From the NCBI GenBank assembly GCA_937893605.1, contig CALBGG010000034.1, positions 1 to 24,587 of the forward strand: DNA of 24,587 nt, read 5' to 3'. The notes beneath the pieces are model-generated. The model did no database searches. It was given only the letters and a program-made list of their open reading frames with translations, and was not told the origin of the DNA. The position numbers and the translations under genes are program-made. The DNA is from an uncultured Clostridia bacterium (GTDB lineage Bacteria > Bacillota > Clostridia > Oscillospirales > Oscillospiraceae). Positions 1 to 7,055 of the stretch are shown piece by piece; the first letter of the stretch is position 1; each line of letters begins with the position of its first letter.

Positions 1-51
1 CACCATTGCAAGGCAAAGCAGAAGCGAAACGATCCTCTTCATTTTCTTCAT
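1..51 (-). CDS. Start of ABC transporter substrate-binding lipoprotein (partial)
   Basis: Only the first 17 codons lie in the window, reading off the left edge. They give a short lysine/arginine-rich start (MKKMKR) followed by a hydrophobic stretch ending LLLCLAMV, the opening of a secretion or lipoprotein signal peptide. An AAAGGAG ribosome binding site lies 6 nt before the ATG, and the ATG is 3 nt past the stop codon of the upstream ATPase gene, so the two are co-transcribed. The position after a FecCD-type permease and its ATPase is the usual place for the periplasmic/extracellular binding protein of such importers (FhuD/BtuF type). The family call is inferred from context; the visible residues show only a signal peptide. 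Confidence 0.6.
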   Translation of the reverse strand, partial: MKKMKRIVSLLLCLAMV

Positions 52-54
52 ATT

Positions 55-849
55 TTACTCCTTTGTTTTAATTCCTGCCGGCAGGAATGTTATTGACATT
101 TTATTTGTCACCGGGTGACGGCTCACGCAGCAATCCACGCCGTAGACGCTGCCTATGTTCTCCTCCGTGAGAACCCCCTCCGGTGTGCCCTCAAGAACGA
201 TCCGCCCTTCCTTCAGAACATAGACATAGTCGCAGTACAGCGCGGCCATATTAAGATCGTGTATCGCGGACAGCACAGTTGTATTCAGTCTTTTAATGAG
301 GTCGAATATCTGTATCTGAGAGCTTATGTCCAAATGGTTCGTCGGCTCGTCGAGTATGAGAAAGTCGCTCTCCTGTGCGACCGCACGTGCTATTATCGTT
401 CGCTGCTTTTCGCCGCCCGACAGATTCAGATAGCTTCGGTTTGCCATATCCGCCAAGCCCAAATGCTCAAGAGCATGGTGAACTATCTGCTTATCGTGCA
501 TATTATCGGCGTCGAAAAGCTTTTTGTGCGGAGATCTGCCCATTGCAACGATCTCCTCGACCGTGAAGTCGAAAGGCAGCTCGTTTTCCTGCCCGACGAC
601 AGCCATTTTCAGCGCCGACTCCCTGTAGCTCATTTTGAGCAGGTCCTCGCCGTCAAGGAGTATGCTCCCCGCGTCCGGCCTGAGCGCACGGTATATATTT
701 TTCAAAACGGTGGATTTCCCCGAGCCGTTGGGTCCTATAAGACCTACAAACTGCCCTTTTTTCACGCTGAATGACACATGGTCGGCAGCATCCCGCTCAT
801 TGCCGTAGCTGTAGCAGAGGCCTTTTACCTCAAGTCTCGTTTCAGGCAC
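55..849 (-). CDS. FecCD-type ABC importer, ATP-binding protein
   Basis: ATPase that powers import of an iron-siderophore, haem, cobalamin or similar metal chelate. Using the GTG at 849 it has 264 residues. Walker A GPNGSGKST (about 39-47), the signature LSGGEKQR and Walker B FLILDEPTNHLD followed by the H-loop AIHDLN are all intact, in the order and length usual for FecE/BtuD/FhuC proteins. The GTG at 849 is preferred because the GAGGTGG ribosome binding site lies 5-9 nt before it; a GTG at 858 would sit inside that site. The start overlaps the end of the permease gene by 8 nt, showing translational coupling. The substrate cannot be told from the ATPase. Confidence 0.93.
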   Translation of the reverse strand: MPETRLEVKGLCYSYGNERDAADHVSFSVKKGQFVGLIGPNGSGKSTVLKNIYRALRPDAGSILLDGEDLLKMSYRESALKMAVVGQENELPFDFTVEEIVAMGRSPHKKLFDADNMHDKQIVHHALEHLGLADMANRSYLNLSGGEKQRTIIARAVAQESDFLILDEPTNHLDISSQIQIFDLIKRLNTTVLSAIHDLNMAALYCDYVYVLKEGRIVLEGTPEGVLTEENIGSVYGVDCCVSRHPVTNKMSITFLPAGIKTKE

Positions 850-1906
850 GCTGACCACCTCTTTTCTTGAGCATCCATATGAACATAGGCCCGCCGATGA
901 CTGCGGTCAGAACACCGACCGGCATTTCCTCGGGAGCTATCAGGCATCGCGCCGCGACATCGACCCACACAACGAGTATACCGCCGAGCAGAGCCGAGAC
1001 CGGCAGCACCCTTTTGTGATCTCCTCCGACCCAAAGCCGGGTGAAGTGCGGCACCATAAGTCCCACGAATCCTATAGTGCCGCTCACGGCTATGGTAACG
1101 CCCGCCATGAGAGAGGTCAGCAGGACGAGCATTTTCTGAAGCCGCGAAACATTCACGCCGAGTGCTCCCGCGCTCTCCTCTCCCAGAAGCAGAAGATTAA
1201 GGCCGCGGTAGTTTATCATGAGCACCGTAATGCAGATAAGCAGCACCGCAAGAGGCAGCGTAAGATACGCCCACTTTGCTCCCGCAAGGCTTCCCGACAT
1301 CCAGAACTCGGCATTGTGCAGGCCGAGTGCGTTCGGCGCGCTGAGCTTTATGATGCTCGTTATGCCGTCCATTATCATGGATATTGCAACACCCGACAGC
1401 AGCAGCTGCATGATATTTATCCTTCCGCGAACGCGCGAGATCATATACACGAATATTATCGTTACCGCCGAGCCGATAAATGCGCTGATCGACAGCGAAT
1501 ATGTTCCGAGAAAAGAGAACGCGCCGAAGAGCATGCCCAGCGTTGCAAACGCCGCGGCTCCGCTCGAAACGCCGAGGATGAACGGGTCTGCGAGATTATT
1601 TCGCACAAGCGCCTGCATCGTTACGCCGCAGACGGCAAGAGACGCGCCGACAACAAGTCCGAGACATACTCTCGGCAGTCTGAGCCCGAGAATAATGTTC
1701 TCGTCAAGCTGCTGCCAGCTGTGATCGATCAAATTGCCGACAAGCGGTATGCGGCTTATAAGTATCTTCGCCGTTGTAAGCGGCGCAACGGTCACCGGCC
1801 CCATGCCGGTCGCAAGTATCATCGTTAAAACGGCGATGACGGCAAGCGCTATGCAAACCTTACCCATGCTTTTCTCGCCGCCCTTAAGGCGTTTTTCCTG
1901 TGTCAT
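842..1906 (-). CDS. FecCD-family ABC importer, membrane permease
   Basis: Polytopic permease of about 354 residues from the ATG at 1906. Many hydrophobic segments are visible, together with FecCD hallmarks: the LRLPRVCLGLVVGASLAVCG region, NNLADPFILGVSSGA, and near the C-terminus GTIGFVGLMVPHFTRLW, which contacts the ATPase. Family members usually have about 10 membrane helices and 330-350 residues, so the length fits. The reading frame extends to a TTG at 1921, but GGGGAG before the ATG at 1906 makes that start better; an ATG at 1867 is a weaker alternative. First gene of a permease-ATPase-binding-protein operon. Substrate could be a siderophore, haem or corrinoid; no cobalamin riboswitch was recognised upstream. 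Confidence 0.92.
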   Translation of the reverse strand: MTQEKRLKGGEKSMGKVCIALAVIAVLTMILATGMGPVTVAPLTTAKILISRIPLVGNLIDHSWQQLDENIILGLRLPRVCLGLVVGASLAVCGVTMQALVRNNLADPFILGVSSGAAAFATLGMLFGAFSFLGTYSLSISAFIGSAVTIIFVYMISRVRGRINIMQLLLSGVAISMIMDGITSIIKLSAPNALGLHNAEFWMSGSLAGAKWAYLTLPLAVLLICITVLMINYRGLNLLLLGEESAGALGVNVSRLQKMLVLLTSLMAGVTIAVSGTIGFVGLMVPHFTRLWVGGDHKRVLPVSALLGGILVVWVDVAARCLIAPEEMPVGVLTAVIGGPMFIWMLKKRGGQRA

Positions 1907-1947
1907 GTTTTCTCTCCCCAACGTCTTTTATCCTCTGTCTGTTTGGC

Positions 1948-1976
1948 AGTATAGCGTAGCAAAGACGGCCGCACAA
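1948..1976 (-). promoter_or_regulatory. Putative sigma-A promoter of the FecCD importer operon
   Basis: On the minus strand TTGTGC (1971-1976) and TATACT (1948-1953) are separated by exactly 17 bp, about 40 bp before the permease ATG. I saw no clear Fur-type palindrome overlapping it, so regulation by iron cannot be argued from the sequence. Confidence 0.5.
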
Positions 1977-2006
1977 GCCGGTAGGGGGGTTATTTTTTTA
2001 TAAAAA

Positions 2007-2042
2007 AATTAAAAGCAGCGGCTCTTACCGCTGCTTTTAATT
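2007..2042 (-). terminator. Strong intrinsic terminator, perfect 15-bp stem
   Basis: Arms 2007-2021 and 2028-2042 are perfectly complementary around a 6-nt loop. On the minus strand the stem runs straight into a T-rich tract (2000-2010), giving a textbook terminator. It lies about 240 nt past the cyclodeaminase-like gene and just upstream of the importer promoter, so it may insulate the importer operon from read-through. The plus-strand side is only moderately T-rich. Confidence 0.8.
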
Positions 2043-2152
2043 TGCAATTTAATCTTGAATCCGATGCTATATACGGCGATTTTCATACCCGGCCGTCACG
2101 ACTTTGCACAGCGCTGACGTTACGCGAAGCCTCACGGTTTATTTTAATGTTC

Positions 2153-2208
2153 CGATACCGGGCACCTGCAATATACGTATAGGTACAGCCTGAATGCGCC
2201 TCTAAAAA
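2153..2208 (+). repeat. Dispersed intergenic repeat, copy A
   Basis: This stretch carries the blocks CGATACCGGGC (2153-2163), a GCAA-TATACGTAT region and TGCGCCTCTAAAAA (2195-2208) in the same order and spacing as 18657-18714 (minus strand) and 24360-24415. Weak similarity extends upstream to about 2126. It holds no open reading frame. It abuts the terminator hairpin that begins at 2211. The remaining bases between 2043 and 2152 show nothing I can name. Confidence 0.6.
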
Positions 2209-2210
2209 GA

Positions 2211-2236
2211 AAGCGGCAGGCCAGAGCCTGCCGCTT
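2211..2236 (-). terminator. Terminator of the cyclodeaminase-family gene
   Basis: An 11-bp perfect stem (2211-2221 with 2226-2236) with a 4-nt loop is followed on the minus strand by TCTTTTT. It lies 45 nt after the stop codon at 2281. Confidence 0.85.
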
Positions 2237-2280
2237 CCCGCAGCTGAATTAATTTAAAAGGAGATAAAGTTTGCTGTTTA

Positions 2281-3435
2281 TTACTCGCACTGCGCGGGGT
2301 TTTCCCAAAGCAGGAGCTTGGTGCCGATGCCCTTTTCGAGCGCGGTCTGGTACAGATCGTAGCCGAGGCCGAGGTCGAAAACGCTCATGCCGCAGGCGAT
2401 GAAGCAGATGATGTCGTCATCGCTGGTGCGTCCCTGCTGCTGACCCATGATGATCTTGCCGATAGCCAGAGAATCGTCGAGCTGCTCCTTCATGCCGAGG
2501 TCGATGAGGTGGTACACGGGGCCGCCGATAACGCCTGCATAGTACTCCTCCTTATCGCCGGTGGCGATAGCGTCCTCAACATATGCGTGGTGCAGACCGA
2601 TATGGTCGTAAACAACCTTCATCTTGGTCCACAGGCCGCCGTTTTTCTCATACTCGCCGCCCTCTTCCTGGTCGAAGTGCACGGGGCCGGAGGCAAGGAT
2701 GGTGCAGCCGGGCTTTACCCACTCGCCCTTGATGTTCAGGAACGCGGTGCGGGATGCGGCGACGGAGATGACGTCAGCCTGACGTACTGCTTTTTCGAGA
2801 TCCTGCTCGACGACGGCTTCAACGCCGTATGCCTCGCGGACATGTGCTGCCAGCTTCTCTGCCGGAGCGAGGGAGTGGTTATTGCAGATGACCTTCTTGA
2901 CCTTGGGCATCTGAGTTATGACATTGTCAAGGCAGGAGGTGCCGATAGCGCCGCAGCCGATGCACAGCAGGACCTCTGCGTCCTTGCGGGCGAGGTAGCG
3001 CGTAGCAACGCCGGGAACGGCGCCGGTGCGGGCCGCGCTCAGAAGGTTTGCGCTCATGTAAGCGATGGGTTCGCCGGTATCCTTATTATTAAGGGTGACC
3101 ATCAGAATGCTGCGGGGCAGACCCTTTTTCTTGTTTGCGGCGTTCGAGCCGTACCACTTCTGACCGCAGATATCGAATCTGCCGCCGAGATATGCGGGCA
3201 TTGCGACGAAGCGGCGGTCAGGGCCTGCTACGGGCATATTGGGGAATTTGCTCTCCTTGGGAAATACGATATACATACCGTGGTTATTGTGATTGTTGCC
3301 GCCCATTAGATAATCGCCCTTTGCGAGGAGGGTAAATACCTCTTCTGCGTTATCGATGCACTTTTTTGCATCCAGTACGCCTGCCGCGATGGTATCGGGC
3401 TCGGACAGATAAAGAAACTCGGTTCTATGAGCCAT
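2281..3435 (-). CDS. Ornithine cyclodeaminase/mu-crystallin family protein
   Basis: Predicted NAD(P)-binding protein of 384 residues in the ornithine cyclodeaminase/mu-crystallin fold. The central part has the family core: SANLLSAARTGAVPGVATRYLA, then the Rossmann glycine loop IGCGAIG, a hallmark of NAD(P) binding, then GCTILASGPV. The opening MAHRTEFLYLSEPD and the length (about 50 longer than classical ornithine cyclodeaminase) resemble the group that databases label tyramine oxidase subunit B, so true cyclodeaminase activity is uncertain. The ATG at 3435 is chosen because GAAAGGAG lies 8 nt before it; the reading frame extends 34 codons further without a ribosome site. It is a single-gene transcript with its own promoter and terminator, divergent from an AraC-type regulator that may control it. 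Confidence 0.85.
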   Translation of the reverse strand: MAHRTEFLYLSEPDTIAAGVLDAKKCIDNAEEVFTLLAKGDYLMGGNNHNNHGMYIVFPKESKFPNMPVAGPDRRFVAMPAYLGGRFDICGQKWYGSNAANKKKGLPRSILMVTLNNKDTGEPIAYMSANLLSAARTGAVPGVATRYLARKDAEVLLCIGCGAIGTSCLDNVITQMPKVKKVICNNHSLAPAEKLAAHVREAYGVEAVVEQDLEKAVRQADVISVAASRTAFLNIKGEWVKPGCTILASGPVHFDQEEGGEYEKNGGLWTKMKVVYDHIGLHHAYVEDAIATGDKEEYYAGVIGGPVYHLIDLGMKEQLDDSLAIGKIIMGQQQGRTSDDDIICFIACGMSVFDLGLGYDLYQTALEKGIGTKLLLWENPAQCE

Positions 3436-3521
3436 GATGGTTCTCCTTTCGGTAGATCGGGGCCTTCCCGTAATTCTTAGGTCAGGGCAACACCGCGATA
3501 TATTGCCCTGCGATATATCAA

Positions 3522-3550
3522 AATTTACAATGTACACGCATAATAGTCAA
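3522..3550 (-). promoter_or_regulatory. Putative promoter of the cyclodeaminase-family gene
   Basis: On the minus strand TTGACT (3545-3550) and TAAATT (3522-3527) are 17 bp apart. The transcribed leader of about 80 nt contains an 8-bp hairpin (3483-3490 with 3503-3510) and two copies of GCGATATAT on the plus strand (3495-3503 and 3510-3518). Confidence 0.5.
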
Positions 3551-3574
3551 TGCCTTGGGTAAACAAATAACACT

Positions 3575-3597
3575 ATATTCTCAAAAGGTGAGAATAT
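3575..3597. promoter_or_regulatory. Palindrome between divergent genes, candidate operator
   Basis: ATATTCTC and GAGAATAT form a perfect 8-bp inverted repeat separated by AAAAGGT. It lies upstream of the -35 boxes of both the cyclodeaminase-family gene (3545-3550) and the AraC-type gene (3631-3636), where a regulator could act on both. No terminator-like T tract directly follows the stem, so a DNA-binding site is more likely. AraC proteins usually bind direct repeats, so the binding partner is open. Confidence 0.4.
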
Positions 3598-3630
3598 TAT
3601 TGCTTTTTTTATGAAAATCACAAATACCCA

Positions 3631-3660
3631 TTGACCGCCGGCAGGCTTATGTGTTAATAT
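3631..3660 (+). promoter_or_regulatory. Putative promoter of the AraC-type regulator
   Basis: TTGACC (3631-3636) and TAATAT (3655-3660) are 18 bp apart and lie 60 bp before the chosen ATG. Confidence 0.5.
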
Positions 3661-3720
3661 TTTTGTACTAAACAATACAGAATAAATTAATTTTTGCTTG
3701 TTAATGGGGGTGTGACTTGC

Positions 3721-4575
3721 ATGAGTGAGCAGTCAGCCAAGATCAGAGTGCTTAATCAGTGCATCAGTCCGGCATCGAAGACCGTTGGGCATCACCGCCA
3801 CCGCGAGCCGGAGCTTCTGCTTATCACAAGCGGCGAGCTGCGCGCGCTGCTGCCGAACAGAGAGCTCGTTCTGCACGAGGGCGAGGGTCTTTTCATAAAC
3901 AGCGGCACGGCGCACGGAGTCGTCGCAAATTCAAGAGAGGGCGCAAATTTCATCTGCGTGAGCTTCAGCACCGACTGCATCGCCACAGCCGATGACACAA
4001 GGCTCATCGCACGCTATGTTGACCCGATACTCAAGGCGCGCAATTTTGAGTATATCCCTCTGCGCGGCAGCGGCTGGGCAAATGACATATGCGATATCCT
4101 GCGCAGCATGCAGTCGGCGTATTCGGCGAAAATGCCGGGGTACGAGCTGCGGCTGAAGATAATGGTGTCGGAGATATGGCTCACGCTGTACGAAAACTGC
4201 GTTCCCGATCTCGGCGATAAACGCAGCGTTTCGCACACGGAAAAGGCGCGCATAGATATTCTGCGCAGATTTATTCAGGAAAATTACGCCGAGAAGATAA
4301 CTCTTGAGGATATCGCCGCCTCGGCGCATATAAGCCGCGGCGAGTGCTGCCGCATATTCAAGCGTCTTTACGGAACGACGCCGTTTCAGTATCTTGTCCA
4401 CTATCGCCTGACGCGCAGCGTATATTACCTGTCCGAGACCGATAAGAGCATCTCGCAGATCGCGCAGAGCGTCGGCTTTTGCAGCAGCAGCTACTACACC
4501 AAGTGCTTCCGCTCGGAGTATAACTGCACGCCGCTCAAATTCCGTCAGGCGCAGCACCGCCTGGCAGAGATATAG
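3721..4575 (+). CDS. AraC/XylS-family transcriptional regulator
   Basis: 284-residue cytoplasmic regulator. The N-terminal half is a cupin-type ligand domain: HHRHREPELLLITSGEL with later LHEGEGLFINSGTAHGV matches the HxHxxxE...H pattern of small-ligand sensors. The C-terminal 100 residues hold the two helix-turn-helix motifs of AraC proteins (ITLEDIAASAHISRGECCRIFK and ISQIAQSVGFCSSSYYTKCFR, followed by TPLKFR). The ATG at 3721 is chosen over the TTG at 3694 because GGGGGTG sits 9 nt before it. It diverges from the cyclodeaminase-family gene, which makes that gene the likeliest target. The ligand cannot be deduced. Confidence 0.92.
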   Translation: MSEQSAKIRVLNQCISPASKTVGHHRHREPELLLITSGELRALLPNRELVLHEGEGLFINSGTAHGVVANSREGANFICVSFSTDCIATADDTRLIARYVDPILKARNFEYIPLRGSGWANDICDILRSMQSAYSAKMPGYELRLKIMVSEIWLTLYENCVPDLGDKRSVSHTEKARIDILRRFIQENYAEKITLEDIAASAHISRGECCRIFKRLYGTTPFQYLVHYRLTRSVYYLSETDKSISQIAQSVGFCSSSYYTKCFRSEYNCTPLKFRQAQHRLAEI

Positions 4576-4616
4576 CCGGTCCCATCAAACACAGCCCACA
4601 ATATACACCATTTGAA

Positions 4617-4661
4617 AAGCAGCCTCCGAGGTATTTACCCCGGGGCTGCTTGACTTTTATT
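4617..4661. terminator. Shared terminator between convergent genes
   Basis: AAGCAGCC (4617-4624) pairs with GGCTGCTT (4644-4651), and the inner bases extend the stem with one bulge and one mismatch. T-rich sequence follows on the plus strand (about 4651-4661) and CTTTTC follows on the minus strand. It can end both the AraC-type gene and the MOSC gene. Confidence 0.7.
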
Positions 4662-5091
4662 CAACGATTTTTATCTCGTCGCCGGTCTTTACGGCGCCGG
4701 ATTCGAGCACCTTTACGAAAATGCCCTCGCGCGGCATGACACAGTCGCCTGCGGCCTTGCGTATGGCGCAGTCGTTGTGGCACTCCTTTCCTATCTGCGT
4801 TACCTCGCACAGCGCCTGTCCGATGCGAAGATGCGTTCCCACCGGCAGCGTGTGCACCGCCATACCCTCGACGAGGATGTTCTCGGCAAACGCACCGTGC
4901 TTGAGCTCAAAGCTCAGCTTCTCCTGAAGCTTATTAACGCTGGCGACCGACAGCAGGCTCACCTGCCTGTGCCAGTTCCCGGCGTGGGCGTCGCCCTCGA
5001 TGCCCCAGTCCTTTTTCAAAAACGCCTCGGGGATCTCGTGCTTTTGTATCCCGCGGACGTCGCTTATGCAGATCGCTGCTATCTTAGCCAT
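4657..5091 (-). CDS. MOSC-domain protein
   Basis: 144 residues, a single MOSC domain, the beta-rich fold also found at the C-terminus of molybdenum-cofactor sulfurases. Features seen are GIEGDAHAG near residue 30, QVSLLS, a FAENILVEG segment and the cysteine-bearing QIGKECHNDCAI (C104, C108); the conserved MOSC cysteine normally carries or transfers sulfur. The ATG lies 3 nt past the moaA stop, so the two genes are translated together and a role in molybdenum-cofactor synthesis or maturation is likely. MOSC proteins of this short stand-alone type are commonly linked to moa genes. The precise activity is unknown. Confidence 0.85.
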   Translation of the reverse strand: MAKIAAICISDVRGIQKHEIPEAFLKKDWGIEGDAHAGNWHRQVSLLSVASVNKLQEKLSFELKHGAFAENILVEGMAVHTLPVGTHLRIGQALCEVTQIGKECHNDCAIRKAAGDCVMPREGIFVKVLESGAVKTGDEIKIVE

Positions 5092-5094
5092 ATT

Positions 5095-6054
5095 TCAGCC
5101 TCCTATACGGTACATGCTTCGTTTTGCCTCGCTGCGCTCGGTTGCCGACAGCTCGACGTGCTTTTCCGGCTTGTGCGACACGGCCGTGAGTATCGCGCTA
5201 TTGAGCTCCTGCCCGTGCAGACCGCGCACGGGTATCTCCTCGGCAGAGTGCAGGCAGGGCTTCAAGCAGCCGTCGGCCGTCAGGCGCAGGCGGTTGCATT
5301 CCGCGCAGAAATGGTTGCTCAAGGGGCTTATGAGACCGATCTCGCCCTTAGCGTTCGGCAGCCTATACAGCCGTGCGACGGTGTGCTTCTCACTCGGGAC
5401 AGGCTCAAGCTGCGGCAGTCTGTCCAAAACCGTGCTGTCGGGCAGATACGCTTCTGCCGAAAACTCGCCCTTCGTATCGCCTATGGGCATGAGCTCGATA
5501 AAGCGAAGCTGCACGGGACAGTGCAGAGTAAGCGCTGCAAGCGCTTCGATCTCATCGTCGTTAAAGCCGCCTATGAGCACCGTGTTGAGCTTCACGGGGC
5601 TCATTCCGGCCTCAAACGCCGCACGTATACCGTCAAGTGCGTCGGAAAGCCGCCCTCCGCGCGTTATTTTTTCGTACTTTCCCGCGTCGAGCGTATCGAG
5701 GCTTATGTTTATCCTGTGTATCCCGGCCTCAAACAGCTCACGCGCTATCGGCGCAAGGAGCGTTGCGTTTGTGGTAAGGCTCATGTCCTCGATGCCGGGT
5801 ATTTCGCCGAGCCTGCGCACAAGCGGAACGATGTCGCTTCTTACGAGCGGCTCGCCTCCGGTTATGCGCAGCTTTTTCATGCCGAGCGAGGCCGCCGCGC
5901 GCGCGATCTCGACAAATTCGTCCGCGCTCATGGCCTGACGGCAGGGGCATTCCTTCATTCCGTCCGGCGGCATGCAGTAGATGCATTTGAGGTTGCACGC
6001 ATCGGTCACAGACATGCGCAGATATTCAATTTTTCTGCCGTATCCGTCAGTCAT
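5095..6054 (-). CDS. moaA: GTP 3',8-cyclase MoaA (radical SAM)
   Basis: Catalyses the first step of molybdenum-cofactor synthesis, GTP to 3',8-cyclo-GTP, a radical S-adenosylmethionine reaction. From the ATG at 6054 it has 319 residues. The SAM 4Fe-4S motif C20-x3-C24-x2-C27, the ITGGEPLVR motif, the C-terminal second cluster C250-x2-C253-x13-C267 and the terminal Gly-Gly (MYRIGG) required in true MoaA are all present. The frame extends to a TTG at 6066, but the ATG 2 nt after the upstream stop is the better start. No moaC, moaE, mogA or moeA is in the window, so the rest of the pathway must lie elsewhere. It is third in a unit with a dehydrogenase and an ATP-grasp gene, an unusual partnership. 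Confidence 0.94.
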   Translation of the reverse strand: MTDGYGRKIEYLRMSVTDACNLKCIYCMPPDGMKECPCRQAMSADEFVEIARAAASLGMKKLRITGGEPLVRSDIVPLVRRLGEIPGIEDMSLTTNATLLAPIARELFEAGIHRINISLDTLDAGKYEKITRGGRLSDALDGIRAAFEAGMSPVKLNTVLIGGFNDDEIEALAALTLHCPVQLRFIELMPIGDTKGEFSAEAYLPDSTVLDRLPQLEPVPSEKHTVARLYRLPNAKGEIGLISPLSNHFCAECNRLRLTADGCLKPCLHSAEEIPVRGLHGQELNSAILTAVSHKPEKHVELSATERSEAKRSMYRIGG

Positions 6055-6056
6055 TT

Positions 6057-7040
6057 TTACTCGCAAAAAACTCCGTGGGCTTTTCTGAACTGTGTTATGC
6101 GCTCATCGAGAATGTGTCCGTCCTTTATAACGGTCGCCTTTTTGAGCGATTCGGGATATTCGTCAAAGTCCTTTTCGATGATGGTGTCGATGTAATTTGA
6201 AATACCCTCGCTGAGCACCTTCGTCACGGTTATGGGGTACATGGCCGGGGTGTTGTCCACGGCGTAGTGAATAACACCGTCAACGACGTACACCGGGTCA
6301 TCTATCGTCGTCGGGTGCGAGGTCTCGATCTCAAGATGCGGATCGCAGCTTACGTCGATGATGAGCGTACCGGGCTTCATTTTTTTGAGGTCTTCCTTAT
6401 ATATTATTCTGTCGGTGCGCGTCGTGTCCCACATGACGCAGTTTATGAGCACATCGTAGTCGAACATGTTCTGTCGAAACAGCTTTTCGAGTCTGTGTCC
6501 GTAAACGTCGACCTCTGCTCCGAGGCCGTGAAGGATGCGCATCGCACCCTTGGCGGTCTGGCCGTTGCCGAGAATGGCAACGTGCGTATCATAGGGCATC
6601 TTGCCGCAGTAGCGGAACGCCTGCATGACGGCGGCCTCGCCGGCGATCTCACGGTTGCGGTAGAATATATAGCGGCCGTGCTCAAATATCTCCTCCCATG
6701 CAATGACGGTGTGCTTTTTGCGGATCATGTCGCTTGTGAAATCTATATTCTGCACCGTGTGCGCCCAGCCGAACATAATCTTACTGTCGGTTATCTCGTC
6801 AAGGTAGTCCGCGTCGCCGAGCTTTACGTCGGTTATGATGTCGCACTTGAGCGCTTCCTCGCGCGAGACGATATGGCAGCCGCAGGAGGCGTATTCCTCG
6901 TCCGTAACGCCGACGGCAAGGCCGTAGCCTTTCTCAAAATACATCTTATCCTTATTTTTTATCCTGCCCATGTGCTCGGGCAGAAGGGCTCGGCGGCCTT
7001 CGCCGTTTTTATGACTTATGAGAAATCCGATAGTTTTCAT
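6057..7040 (-). CDS. N5-(carboxyethyl)ornithine synthase-like dehydrogenase
   Basis: 327-residue protein of the alanine dehydrogenase/transhydrogenase fold. Seen are the N-terminal GEGRRALLPEH arginine motif (R16/R17), VKLGD with K73, GWAHTVQ with H94, the Rossmann loop LGNGQTAKGA (157-166) and DNTP at 262-265, matching the substrate and catalytic positions of alanine dehydrogenases. The shorter length and the opening MKTIGF with RRALLPEH resemble N5-(carboxyethyl)ornithine synthase, which reductively couples pyruvate to the side-chain amine of ornithine or lysine with NADPH. The assignment to that branch is by recollection of the family, not alignment. A GGAGAG ribosome site precedes the ATG and the gene follows the ATP-grasp gene by 15 nt, so its product may be the ligase's substrate. 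Confidence 0.7.
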   Translation of the reverse strand: MKTIGFLISHKNGEGRRALLPEHMGRIKNKDKMYFEKGYGLAVGVTDEEYASCGCHIVSREEALKCDIITDVKLGDADYLDEITDSKIMFGWAHTVQNIDFTSDMIRKKHTVIAWEEIFEHGRYIFYRNREIAGEAAVMQAFRYCGKMPYDTHVAILGNGQTAKGAMRILHGLGAEVDVYGHRLEKLFRQNMFDYDVLINCVMWDTTRTDRIIYKEDLKKMKPGTLIIDVSCDPHLEIETSHPTTIDDPVYVVDGVIHYAVDNTPAMYPITVTKVLSEGISNYIDTIIEKDFDEYPESLKKATVIKDGHILDERITQFRKAHGVFCE

Positions 7041-7055
7041 ATTATCTCTCCTGTC

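Noticed and set aside
1907..2280. Cobalamin or other riboswitch in front of the FecCD importer
   Set aside because: No conserved B12-box-like or other riboswitch core could be recognised; the stretch holds a terminator, repeat copy A and a simple promoter.
4777..6195. 472-codon open frame on the plus strand opposite moaA and the MOSC gene
   Set aside because: It is the antisense shadow of two genes with unmistakable protein motifs, has no ribosome site and its product shows only Arg/Leu/Val-rich mirror composition.
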